Source: Blakeslea trispora
Taxonomy: Eukaryota > Mucoromycota > Mucoromycetes > Mucorales > Choanephoraceae
Length of the DNA stretch: 64,000 nt
Assembly (NCBI GenBank): GCA_025331445.1
Contig: JAIWNE010000100.1
Coordinates: 1-64,000, forward strand
Reading direction: 5' to 3'
The position numbers and the translations under genes are program-made. The notes below the pieces were generated by a model. It saw nothing but the letters and a program-made list of their open reading frames with translations, was not told the origin of the DNA and made no database searches. Every line of letters starts with the position of its first letter. Position 1 is the stretch's first letter. Below, one piece after another: positions 22,727 through 34,111 of the stretch.

Positions 22727-23194
22727 ACTTTTTCTTTCTAATAAGAGTGTGTAGTTTCAAAAAAAAAAAAAAAGAGTGAAAAAAAGAAAAAAAAACAAGG
22801 TGAAAATGGATACACATTAACAATTACAGTCAAACTTATTTTAATGTGTTACACATTTCAATGGAAAAAGGAAATAAACCGAATTGATTGGTTAGAACGA
22901 GATTTCTTCTTGACTATCCTTTTTCAATCAGTCAGTCAAGCATTTCTCGGGATTACAACTGTAAGGCTGAGTTAGCTATAAAAAGATAGAGCAAAACATA
23001 ATTTGATAAAGAATTCTTATTCATTGTTTTCTTTTCTGTGAAAGTGGTGTCTATTAAAAAAAATAAAAAGAAGAGAAAATGGGATGATTTTGTATTGAAT
23101 AAATTTGCTTTGTGTGTGTGTGTGTGTGTGTGTGTATTTATATGTTTTAACTAGAATTTGTCAATAAGGAGAACTTGTCACTTCTTGATTAAAT
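22727..23194. other. Intergenic: Mg transporter promoter / lactonase 3' side
   Basis: 468 bp with a (TG)12 microsatellite at 23111-23135 and A runs near 22760-22795. No gene seen. Confidence 0.45.
23111..23135. repeat. (TG)12 dinucleotide microsatellite
   Basis: Uninterrupted TG repeat, 25 bp, just downstream of the 3' end of the lactonase gene on the minus strand. Confidence 0.9.
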
Positions 23195-24353
23195 TCAATC
23201 CCAGAATTTGATGCAAGTAGGTTGAACATGAGATACTTCAGACACTTGAGTCAAAGCACCTGTCTTTTGATCAACCTCAAAGACAACAATATTATCCGAA
23301 TCCTTTGATACAGACATAAGTATTATAAAATGGCTTTCTTTTTCTTTTTTTTTTAATGAACTTTACCTTATTACCAACCAACAAGAAACGACCAGTAGGA
23401 TCAAAAGTAAAGAATCGAGGATGTTTGCCACCCGTAGGTTGATAACCCACCAAAGAAAGTTTACCACTCCATTCATCAATCTCAAAAATAGTAATGGCAT
23501 CATACCCACGCATGGAAGCATACAGGAATTTACCATTGGGCGTGATATCAATCTCAGCACCCAAATTATCACCCTGATAATCCTTTGGAAGAGCATGTAC
23601 CTGTTGCACCTTATTGAATTTACCCTCTTGGAAATTGAATTCAAGCATATAGATATCATTGGAAAGTTCAGTGATCACGTAACAAAAGTTATTGTGATTA
23701 GGGGCAAATTTGAGGTGACGAGGACCGGAGCCAGTAGGAAACTCAAAGGTCGAATGGATCTTGATGGCATTCGATGCTTTATCCACTCGATAGGTCACCA
23801 ATAAATCAGAGCCCAAATCATTGGCAAACAAGTAAGTTTGAGCAATAGGATCCAGGTCAACAGAGTGGACATGAGGCTTTTCTTGACGATCAGGTACACC
23901 ACCCGTCGCCTTAAAGTGCTCATCGTGCACCACTTGACTACTATAAGGTTTCAGATGAGCTTCAGTTGAACTGGGGTCAATAGGAAAGTAGCTGGTGGAA
24001 CCACCTGTGTAGTTGGCGACAGCAATGTAGTGACCCGTGGCATCGTCTACGACATGACAAGGATCTACACCACCTGAAGATTGTTCGTTCACCAACTCGA
24101 GTTGACCTGTTGTCTTCTCACGCAAAAAGCAAGAGACATAACCTGTCTTTTGGCCCTTGTATTCGCCTACTTCATTGACGGCGTACATATGTTGACCTGT
24201 CTTGTGAATAGTGAAGTAGGAAGGATTGACAGTTTCGACAGCCAGACCTTTACGTGTCAAGGTACCCTTTTGAGTATCAAAGGTATATTGATAGATACCT
24301 TTACTTTGTTCATTGGTGTATCCAGATACATACACAGTAGATTCAGTAGACAT
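23195..24353 (-). CDS. 6-phosphogluconolactonase-type beta-propeller (lactonase family)
   Basis: Two exons: 24353-23367 and 23302-23195; 364 aa. Seven-bladed propeller enzymes of this family hydrolyse 6-phosphogluconolactone (pentose phosphate pathway) or related lactones such as carboxymuconolactone. The blade repeats are visible as YxxNE, VANYTGGS, HVHSVDLDP, TGSGPRHLKFAP, LGAEIDITPNGKFLYASMRG, and HPRFFTFDPTGRFLLVGN. HSVD and GPRH are typical of the putative active-site face. The start is MSTESTVYVSGY; the longer in-frame start adds a Lys-rich artefact. The second exon completes the last blade (KDSDNIVVFEVD...). No signal peptide, so cytosolic. The substrate is not proven by sequence. Confidence 0.88.
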
Positions 24354-24661
24354 GATTGTTTTGTTTATCAAGAGAAACGTAGAACTTTTTAGTTTTTTTT
24401 TTTTTTTGACGTTATATACTTTTTTTTTGTACAACCTCAAGATTTCCCGCCTTTTTCTTTTCTTATGCAAATGTCGTCATGTAAATCATATCGTTTACAT
24501 GCTTTTTCTTTTTATGCATTTATCTTCACAAGTAGATTGAATGATAAACACAACCCCTCTCACTAAATAAATGACCTCCCTCCCTCCCCCAATTTCTTTT
24601 TTCAGTTGTATCCAATCACAAGTCAACCCTTTCATTGGCTCCTTTCCTTTATTGTTTCTCT
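24354..24661. other. Intergenic spacer (lactonase promoter)
   Basis: 308 bp with T runs next to the start and a CCTCCCTCCC patch near 24573-24590. Both flanking genes are on the minus strand. No gene seen. Confidence 0.4.
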
Positions 24662-26151
24662 CTATTTATCTTCAGTGGGTGGTTGAGGCATAGGTGGCAT
24701 AATCACATTTAAATTGGGTGTAGTCAATTTGGTAGTCAAAGCTAAAAGACGCTTATCGGTATATCCAGACTATAACATTCAATGAATAAGAGATATACAC
24801 CAAGAAATCGCATCAACTTACACTTAAAAGATCTTGTTCTCTTGGTACTCTCATCTGTAACATGGTATTGTTCTTCAAGCTTTGCTTTAATACCCTCTTT
24901 AGTGAGTCATCTCCTAAATAAAAAAGAAAATTAAGCGATGGTCTTGTAGAGAAAAAAACGATATACTTTACTGTTTAATAGACATTTCCATAATCCATCA
25001 AAACCTTTGTATTGTAATACCATACCAGAGATGGTACTATCTTGAAATGAAAGTTTAAGCCAAGCAACCAAAGGTTCAATAGTAGCATCGGCTATATAAA
25101 GACATATATAAGTTTACTATTTCTAGAAGACACAAGAAAACTTACGTGATAATTGAAAATAGAGTGTTCGATTAAATGTCAAATGATTCACTTCAATAAT
25201 CACACCTGTAGCTGGCAAAGGTTGAGCCATTTGAGTTGTATGTGTGTTTGCTGCTTGATGATGAGGATGGGGAGGAGGGGGATGGTGAGGATGGTGAGGA
25301 TGGTGAGCTGGATGGTGTAATGGATGTGGTGGATGATGGGCAGCATGGGATGTGGCTGGATTAACAGCAGTGTTGGGAGTGGAAGGTGTTATATTAGCAG
25401 GAGAAGAAGGAGTATGTGTCTTTTGAGGGGACCAAGGTTGCTGTTGTTGTTGTTGTTGTGGCGAGTGTACAGGCACATGATTTGGTGAAGCTTCTTTTGA
25501 TGGTTGTGGTGAAGCTTGTTGTTGTTGCTGTTGTAATTGTTGCTGTTGTAATTGTTGCTGTTGTAATTGTTGCTGTTGTAATTGTTGCTGTTGTAATTGT
25601 TGTTGCTGTTGCTGTTGCTGTAATTGCTTTTGCTGTTCTTGAGCTTGTTGCAGACGAGCTTGTTCCTCTTGCTGTTGTTGCAAGCGAGCTTGCTCTTCTC
25701 TTTGTTGTTGTTGTAGGCGAGCCTGCTCTTCCCTTTGTTGTTGTTGTTGTAAACGAGCTTGTTCTTCTTGTTGCAAGCGAGCCTGTTCTTCTTGTTGCTT
25801 CTGCAGACGAGCTTGTTCCTCTTGCTGTTTCTGTAGACGCGCTTCAGCTTCCTTTTGTGCCTGTTCTTGAGCCTTTTGCTTTAATAAACGTGCTTGAGCT
25901 TCTCGCTGAGCTTGCTTTTGTGCTTCTAACTGTGCTTGTTCACGTTGCTGACGAAGCAACTGAGTCTGTTGTAATAACTGCTGCTGTTGTTTATGTTGTT
26001 GTTGTTGTTCTAACAGTTGTCTTTGTTTAGCAAATTCTAATTGTCTCTGCTGTTGTTGCTCTTGTTGACTATTCACTAAGGCACTCATGCCCTCTATCAA
26101 CTTTCTGACTTCGGCTAAATCGCTTGCTGCTGCTTCTGTAGCTCTATCCAT
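24662..26151 (-). CDS. Glutamine-rich protein of unknown function
   Basis: Four exons: 26151-25146, 25091-24972, 24913-24822, 24769-24662; 441 aa. Residues 1-30 are an ordinary helix. About residues 30-215 are an extremely Gln-rich coiled-coil-like tract with repeated EQARLQ units and five exact LQQQQ repeats. Then comes a Pro/His-rich linker (HHPPHPLHHPAHHPHH type). The C-terminal about 110 residues are compact and hydrophobic (TIEPLVAWLKLSFQDSTISG, MVLQYKGFDGLWKCLL, SLKRVLKQSLKNN), suggesting a folded helical domain I cannot name. The architecture is common in transcription or RNA-body proteins, but that is only a guess. Divergent from HEM14 with 322 bp between starts. Confidence 0.72.
25525..25599. 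repeat. Five exact 15-bp repeats inside the Gln-rich gene
   Basis: Five head-to-tail copies of TTGCTGTTGTAATTG (plus strand), encoding CAA/CAG-coded LQQQQ units on the minus strand. In-frame length means copy-number change would not break the gene. Confidence 0.85.
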
Positions 26152-26473
26152 TGGTCATATATTACACAAGATAAAGAGAGAGAGAGAGAAAAAAGGAAAA
26201 AAAAAATTGAGCTCAAGCGTGAAAGAAAAAAAAAAATAGTAAAAAAAAAACATCTCTACCAATCAAAAGTAATTCTTGTTTTCAAGCAAAGCACACATTT
26301 CTCCAGAAAATCAAGTAATTTTTTTTTAAGGATACTTGCAGAGAGAGAGAGAGATGGGCCAACAGAGAGAATTGAAACGTTCATTAACTGAGCTTTAAAT
26401 TTCTTACATGAAAATAAAAAAAAAGTGCACAGCTATTTCTTCTTTTTCCCCTTCTCTTTGTCACATTAAAAAA
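26152..26473. other. Divergent promoter region: Gln-rich gene / HEM14
   Basis: 322 bp with GA microsatellites at 26174-26190 and 26340-26353 and several A runs. No gene seen. Confidence 0.4.
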
Positions 26474-28281
26474 ATGTCGAATGTTGCAGTATTAGGTGGT
26501 GGTATCTCAGGTTTATCAGCTGCTTATTATTTGGCTCGTTTAGCTCCCAAGACAACCAAAATTACCTTGATTGAAGGAAAGAATAGATTGGGTGGCTGGA
26601 TTAAAAGTAGACGTGTTGCTCCTGGAAAATATACCTCCCAAACAGAATTACCTCCTACCTCTACCGAGAAAAACTCTGTTTTGTTTGAAGGAGGTCCCAG
26701 AACATTACGGCCAAAAGGTGCAGGCGGAACAGTCATGTTAGAGATGGTATAGTCATTTTCCCTCCCAAAAACACTCTGTTTATTGTTTCTCTTATATATT
26801 TTCTTTTCTTTTTTTTTTAAAAGATACAACATCTTGCATTGGATAATGATATCTTGACTGTTCCTACAACACATCCTTCTGCTCAGAATCGATACATCTA
26901 TTTCAATGGAGAAATTAACCAATTACCTTCCAGTCTTTCATCTGCCTTATTCAACAAACCTCCTGTCTTGAAATCCGTCTTATTAGCGGGTCTCCTTGAG
27001 TCCTTTCGTAGCTCTCGCTTTCAACAAGGTCAACCCAAAGATGGACAAGAAGAAGATGAATCGATCTATAGTTTCATGGAAAGACGCTTCAATCAACATG
27101 CAGCTCTTCATTTGATGGGTGCCATGACACACGGTATTTATGCAGGTGATGTAAAGCAATTATCGCTTCAATCTACATTCCGCATGTTGCACGAAGCCGA
27201 GAAGAATTACAATGGCGTGATACGGGGTTTGATTAAAGGTATCAATACAGAGACTATGCGAGAACGAGGCATGGCTGTTCGTGCTCGTGAGCATCGTCCT
27301 GAATGGTTTGGTCAGTTGGAGAAGATGAGTGTCATTGGCTTTAGAGATGGTCTTGAAAGCTTACCTGAGCGACTTTTGGCTTGGTTAAAGCAGTGTCCTA
27401 ATGTAGATATTTTGACAAATGAACCTGTTGAGTCCATTCATGCTCATGGAAAAGAAGCAAAAGTAACTATTTTATAATGATTGTGATAGGAAATTGACTT
27501 TTTTTTTTTGTAAAAATAGATCAAGACCCAATCCAAAGAATTGTTTGTGGATCATGTGATTTCGACACTGCCTTCATCTGTATTAGACAAATTGACATCA
27601 TCCAAGCCTTTACCCCATCTGAACCACAATCCATCTGTAGATGTAGCTGTTGTCAATCTGGCTTATCCATCCCATGTGAAGCTGGCCTATGATGGTTTTG
27701 GCTTTCTGACACCACACCGCGATACACCTTATCCTACCCCTCTTCCAGGCACACTTGGTGTGATTTTCGATTCAAATGCCCTGGCTGATCAAGAGCGATC
27801 CTATCAACCCGAGACAACCAAGTTGACTGCCATGATTGGAGGAAGCGATTGGGAAGATGCGTTTGGCAAGACACCGATCGACCAATTAGATCCCGAGATA
27901 GCTCATGATTATGCGTGCAACATTATGCGTACTTTTCTCAACATTGATGCAGAGCCAACGCATGCCATGGTTCATTTGCAGAAACAATGCATTCCTCAGT
28001 ACTTGGTAGGCCATGAGTCTCGTATGCGAGAATTGCATCATACATTATCGCAACAGTATGGACAATTGCTGAGTGTGACAGGTGCAAGCTATTTAGGTGT
28101 CAGTGTGCCTGATTGTATCAAGTACAGTCGAATGCTTGTTGAAGAGTTGTTGGTTTCTGGTGCTCTTGGCAGTCGAGATAAAGTAGTGACTGGTTTAGGT
28201 AAGACTATTCAGAATAGTCAAGAGTTGAAGGATGGTGCGAGGTTAAACAAAGGCAATGTGAATGTCATTTTGAAAGCATAG
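26474..28281 (+). CDS. HEM14: Protoporphyrinogen oxidase
   Basis: Three exons: 26474-26746, 26824-27462, 27520-28281; 557 aa. FAD-dependent enzyme of the mitochondrial inner membrane that oxidises protoporphyrinogen IX to protoporphyrin IX, the next-to-last haem step. The N-terminus carries the dinucleotide-binding fold VAVLGGGISGLSAAYYLARL, then LIEGKNRLGGWIKS, and FEGGPRTLRP, all family signatures. The C-terminal third contains the second FAD contact (GASYLGVSVPDCIKYSR). The start chosen is the Met directly before SNVAVLGGG. A longer in-frame start at 26408 would give a Lys/Ser-rich leader and cannot be fully excluded as a targeting sequence, although PPOX usually needs no cleaved presequence. 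Confidence 0.95.
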
Positions 28282-29253
28282 GTCAAACAATCTTGCAAAA
28301 CAAAATAAAGAAAAAAAGATATTGCATTCATTGTCAAATATATATATAAATGTTGATGTTCCAAGCGTCATCGTTTTTTTTTTTGTTCATTTGCTGAATT
28401 TACACAGCACTACACCATTGTGGTTACCTGCCTTCTTGCAAATATCTTAATATCGCCTTTTTCTTTTATTTTATTTATTACTCTTTTATTTTTTTTTCTT
28501 ACTGCTTATCGTATTTCACCTATTCGCAGTAACCAATGTCCTTTTTTAACACTCACTTAATCAATAGTATCATATCAAATGTATGAATAGCCCACAAAAA
28601 GCATCTTTGATCAAAGAGAGAGAGCAAAGTCATATTATGTATTTTGGTTCTATTGTTACATGTTTAGATATTGGACAATTTATTTTTCAAATAAAGTATA
28701 TAAATGCAATACTTGACTTGAGCTGTATTTGGACTAGTGTCCTTTTTTTTTTATTGTTATTCAGGTACAATTTCTGTCATATTTATTATCTTGTTGATGC
28801 TTACAAGTTTTTTCTCTGTCAAAAGAGAGGACACTGAAATATGAACAGAATAAATTCCAGTACACCTACCATCAACATCAATTGACCAGAGTCAAGGCCT
28901 TAAAGAGATTATATCCTTTAATATGTCAAAATCTTATTTAAACTCAATAATACAAAGAGAATTTCGGGTTGAATTTGTTTCTATGACAACAAGAAATTAA
29001 TAATAAAATGAGTGAATAATTAACAATGGTTTCTTTATGCAGACAAATAGAAATGAATTTTTTTTATATATTTAGATCTGATGACAAAAATAAAATAAAA
29101 AAATTGTATACGGGCCATCTCCTAATTAACTCCTCCCCCTTTTTTTTCCTCTGCTCTCATCAGCCCTTATTATTGTTTCCTTGAATTCTGTTTTTCTTCT
29201 TTTCTTCTTTTCTCTCTCTCTTTTTCTTTTTTCGCTATTTTTTTTTTCACTTT
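28282..29253. other. Intergenic: HEM14 3' side and Rho GEF promoter
   Basis: 970 bp. A pyrimidine tract (about 29140-29250) precedes the GEF start. A small frame at 28583-28837 is rich in Phe/Ile from A/T runs and shows no family features. Confidence 0.4.
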
Positions 29254-32200
29254 ATGACTTTAACGGTTTTAACAGACAATCAATGTACTCGAATGAATCG
29301 AAAGCAATTAAGAAAAGACCTCAAGCTATCGCCTGCTGCTGCTTTCCGTAATCAATATTATCTATCACAAGTCAACGCGAACAAGAAAGATAATCAGTCA
29401 GATGGAACGGCTAAAATGCCCCTGAATTCAGGCACCTTAAACTACCAAACGCCATCTGGCTCCATTAAATCATTGTCCGATGATGAAGTAGAAAATGTTT
29501 CTATCAAGACGATAGAAAGTGATCACGCGACCCTGTTTGAGCCCAAATCAACGGATGAACCGAAAATCGTATTGATGCCAGAAGAAAGTGAAAGTAAACA
29601 GGACAGCAATAACAGTACCTTGCTTTCGAAACTATCAAAATCAACAGCACCTATGCGTGCTAAACTATCTCGTAGTAAAAGTAAGTTCTCTTTATGCATT
29701 ATTATAAAGAGGAGGAGGGGGGGGGAAAGAGAAGTGAATTAGAGAGATAGAAGGAGGTAGCTTAAAATTGCTATCTAGACAAACAAGGAGAGAGAGAGAA
29801 AGGAACAAAGAAAGTGCTCAACAAAAGAATTTTTTTTTATTAGCTAATTTTGATCATTTATGGATGAGTTCTTCAACAACACTTTCCTTGCCACTTAGAA
29901 AATCAGCAGAAGGTGTACAAAACATGACATTAGCTCGAAAAAAACGTAACATAAGAAACACATGATGATGTTTTGCCAAAGACTGATTTCTTTTCAAGCT
30001 ACCTATCATGGTATAGACATTTATCCCGCATTCCTCTCTAAAGTAGCATACGCCTTTAAAGAACAAGTTGTTGTTGGCAAAAAGACAAAAAACAGTATTC
30101 AGTATCAAGAAGTGTTTGATGGAAAGCATGCTGTGGTAAGAACTGAACACCCTCGAAATAGTGAATGCATTGACCCTTTTTTTTTTATAGAACAAATTGG
30201 CTTCTATCATTAAATCAAAAGATAGAAATCTGGCTGTTCAGGTGGGGAGAGCACTTGAATACCAAAAGTTTTTTCATGATGTCAACTATGAGCATCGGCT
30301 TCGAGATTCAGTCAATGAACTCTATCGATTTAAAGATCAACCAAGGCCTATTAACAAGTATGATATGGATGAAGTTGAGGATGAGGGTGGAGGATCAGTA
30401 GAATGTCAATCAAAATCAAATTATGCTATGAAAGAGAAAAGGGCCAAAAAAGAACAAGATAATCAACTGCCCAATGGTATCTTTACATTACTTACCAACT
30501 GCTATTCACCTACTTGTACTCCAGATTCATATTGTTATAGTCCAATTTGTCCTAGAAAGATACAAAAGGTAGAGAAAAATATCTAATTGTTGTCAACATC
30601 TCACCTTTTTTTTTTTTTTTTTTTTTTTTTTGAAATAGACAAATCAAAACTTATTGCCGGAAGAAAATGTATGATTTTCCTCTAAAATAGAATTCTCTAA
30701 ATAAGAGACTAATACATACAATAGGAAGATAGACTGTGGGTGAAGACTGTACCGGAATCAATACTGAAAACCATTTCTTCAAAAGAACGCAAGAGACAAG
30801 AAAACATCTTTGAACTCATTTATACCGAAAAGGATTTTGTAGATGATTTGGTTTATGTAGAACAGGTAAGAAAGAGGACAACTGTATTCTGAGTAAGTCT
30901 GTTTGACACCTTTCTCTAGGAATGGATTCAACCTCTATTATCACAAGATTATATCCCTTTAGAGAGACGAAGAGACTTTGCAAATGATGTATTTTGGAAT
31001 CTATCAGAGATTAGAAAAAACAACGCCAGTCTTTTGTTTGATTTTATACAACAACAGCAACGATATAAAGTGATTCCAAAAATTGGCAACATCTTCTTGA
31101 AGCATGTATCAAAGATTTGTGAACCATTTGCTGAATATGGATCTCACCAGATTATTGGAAAATATGCCTTTGAATCTGAAAAAGCAACAAATACAATATT
31201 TTCTGAATGGGTTCAGGTAAGAAAAAAAACGTATCATCAAAAAAAAAAAGGACTACTATGGTTTATCAATCCCTCCCTTTTTTTTCTGTGTTTTCTTAGG
31301 CAAACGAAAGGGCACCAAAATCTCGTAAATTGGAATTAAATGGATACCTTACAAAGCCTATTACTCGTTTGGGAAGATATAATCTATTGCTAAGAGAGAT
31401 TTTGAAGCACACAAATGAAGATCATTCAGATTATCAAACAATACCAAAAGTGATGCAGATCATTAGTCAATTTCTAACAAAAGTGAATGAAGAGACAGGC
31501 AAGGTTGAAAATAGATTTGGCCTAGAACTCTTGGAGAAAAAGCTTTTACACAACAGGAAGGATAATCAAAGTCAAGAGATTGTAAGTCTACCCTAAAGAG
31601 TTGTTCATGCAGTCATTAATAACGTACCTAAGGATGAACTTGAATTGTCAGCACCAGAACGAAAAATTATCATGAAAGGAGCACTTAAACGAAAAAGCAA
31701 CTCTGCTAATACTTCTACAGAATCCTCAGAGTTACAAGTTTATGTACTGGATCATTGTCTATTGATTATCAAGTCAAAGTGTTATGAAAATATTGAATAT
31801 TATAAGCTGTATAAAAAGGCAAGTAGAAAAAAACGATCCATTGAGGGAGAAGGTTAGTGTCATAACCCAAGAGATCCCTTCCTTTCTTTTTTTTTCTTCT
31901 TTTGCTATTAGCCTATTCCATTAGCTTTACTCTCCATCAGCATGCCAGATCAAACACCAAGAAGATCCAGCTCGATTCTTCCCTACAATCGATCAAGTAC
32001 AAGTTCGTTTCATTCTGCCACAGGAAGTGCAGAGTATTTGCCATCCCCTTTAATCTCTTATTCTTCCTCATCTGCCAACAGTAACAGTCAAAAATCAGGC
32101 GGGTATCCAATCAGCTTTATTCACTTGGGCCGCCATGGATCAGGCGTAACCACACTCTATGCCTCAACACTGGCTAGTCGAAGAAAATGGATTGATACTA

Positions 32201-33683
32201 TCGATCGCCATCGTCAATCTGTGATGGAAAAATCAGAGACATTCCGTATGAGCATCGTTAGTCATCACTATTTCAATTCATTCAACAAGGTCAATTGTGC
32301 TGTTGCATTTGGAACTTACATCATCTTTGGGTGCGATCAAGGTATCTGTATCAAAAACAATCAGCAACGTATCCCAAGATCTGGGAAACATGGTGACGAT
32401 TTAGAGGAAGAGGATGAGGAGATTGTCAAAGTGTTTTCGCTTGAAAAAGTCTCACAGCTAGATATCCTCAAGGATCTTCGTCTGATTTTAGTATTGGCAG
32501 ATAAAGTGTTCTATACACTCTCCCTTGATCTTTTGTTCAACGATAGAGACGAGCTTGCCATTTCGTCTGCTCTGTTAGTCAACACAAACTCGTTACCCAC
32601 TTCACCTCGTGAGAAGATCAAGCCCTTTATTGTAGGCAAAAGTCCAAGCAACAAACTGAGACACAACAGCAACAGTAGTACGAGTAGTCTTTACAGTAGT
32701 GGTAACGAAAGTGCAACCTCTTTGCCTATAGCACCATTGTCACCCAAACGACTTCACTTTAAGAAATTCGGTACAAACATTTCATTTTTCAGAGTGGGTC
32801 ATGTCTATGATAAGACTGTCAATCTGGAGCGACTCTTGGTCTGTTTAGTGAAGTGTAATTCGATGACATCTACCATTCGAGCATTAGAACCTCAAGAAGG
32901 ACTAGCAGAAAAGAAAAAGAAGAAGAAAAAGAGACAGTCGAGTAATCTGGGGTTATTTATGCGGCATTCAAATGAGGTACTTCGTGGATTCAAAGACCTT
33001 TATATACCAGGTGAAGCTACTTCACTGCAATACTTTAAAAACGTCATCTGTGTTGGTAGTGCCAAAGGATTTCAGATGGTGGATATAGGATCAGCCGATG
33101 TTCAAAGTGAGCTTTCTTGAAAAAAAAAATTGACAAGTATTGTGTATTCGTTAACCCTCTCTTCTAAGGCGTTTTGGATCCAAGTGATAAAAACCATGAA
33201 TTTATCAATCAAAGAGAAACGCTTCGACCTGTTTCTATGTTTAGACATCCTGAGCAATGCATCATGTTGTGCTATAATGGTAAGATAACTTTTAGTATTT
33301 TTTTTGCTATGTCTACTCATCAGGCTTCGTATAGACTTGGCCTTTTATATAGACAAAAAGGGCCGTCGTGTAAGGCCTGACTGGTTAATACATTGGGAAG
33401 GACATCCAACCTCATTTGTTCTTCGCTATCCATACATACTCGCGTTTGATTCCAGCTTTATAGAGATTTGGCATGTAAATACTGTAAGTGACAGAATCCA
33501 TATTGCAAATCTGTGAAGATATACAAAAAAAACTAATATCTGAACTAGGGAAAATTAACCCAAATCATTACTGGACATAATATCCGTTTTCTGGATTCTG
33601 AGTCGTCTGAATCTATTTATTGTGTTATGGACGATACTCGTACAGGCAATGAGCTTATATTGAGCTTAAACTATCATGCCTAG
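29254..33683 (+). CDS. ROM2: Rho1 guanine-nucleotide exchange factor (ROM2/RGF type)
   Basis: Thirteen exons: 29254-29680, 29844-29945, 29999-30135, 30191-30568, 30639-30668, 30725-30865, 30920-31216, 31300-31581, 31633-31818, 31912-33106, 33169-33279, 33335-33483, 33549-33683; 1189 aa. Activates Rho1 for cell-wall glucan synthesis and polarity. Order: Ser-rich N-terminus; DEP domain (IYPAFLSKVAYAF... to ...YEHRLRDSVNELYRF, about 180-265); DH domain from KRQENIFELIYTEKDFVDDL (about 375-570); PH domain (about 600-800); CNH domain to the end (VLDPSDKNHEFINQRETLRP, DLAFYIDKKGRRVRPDW). This matches Rom2/Rgf1. The 31819-31911 intron is GC-AG (donor GCAAGT), required by phase to join YKLYKK to PIPLALL. 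The intron before exon 9 uses the third AG, also forced by phase. Confidence 0.9.
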
Positions 33684-34111
33684 ACTACTTTTTTTTTTGT
33701 TGTTGCATTATAGAAATTTTGACTAAATAATACAATTTTAATGTATAGCTTGAAACCCCCCTTTTTTTTGGCTATATCCATTCAAGGATCATTGTGTCCT
33801 CCTCGTTACTAATTTGCAATGGTTGGTCTATCATGTTTAAGAATTTATACTCTCTATGGGGAGAATCGTTTAATCTATTTAGCGGATACATGATTGCATA
33901 ATGGGAAATTTTACCCAAAAATTCGCTTTTTTTTTACACTTTTCTTCACATATTAATAATAATGCAAAAAAAAAAAAGAACTTTCTGGTCTTTATTCAAT
34001 TTCAGTCCAAAAAAGGAAAAAAAGTTACGTGGATATTTTTTCTTCAAAAAAAAAAGGTGCAAATTGACGTTTCTATTATCCACTACTTTTCTTTCTTTTT
34101 AGCAAATATAC
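33684..34111. other. Intergenic: Rho GEF / HUL5
   Basis: 428 bp tandem spacer with A and T runs; small Lys/Phe-rich frames here are composition artefacts. Confidence 0.4.

Noticed and set aside
25416..26030. 204-codon plus-strand frame rich in Val/Ala
   Set aside because: It is the antisense of the CAA/CAG-coded Gln tract; valine runs follow automatically from GTT/GTA complements.
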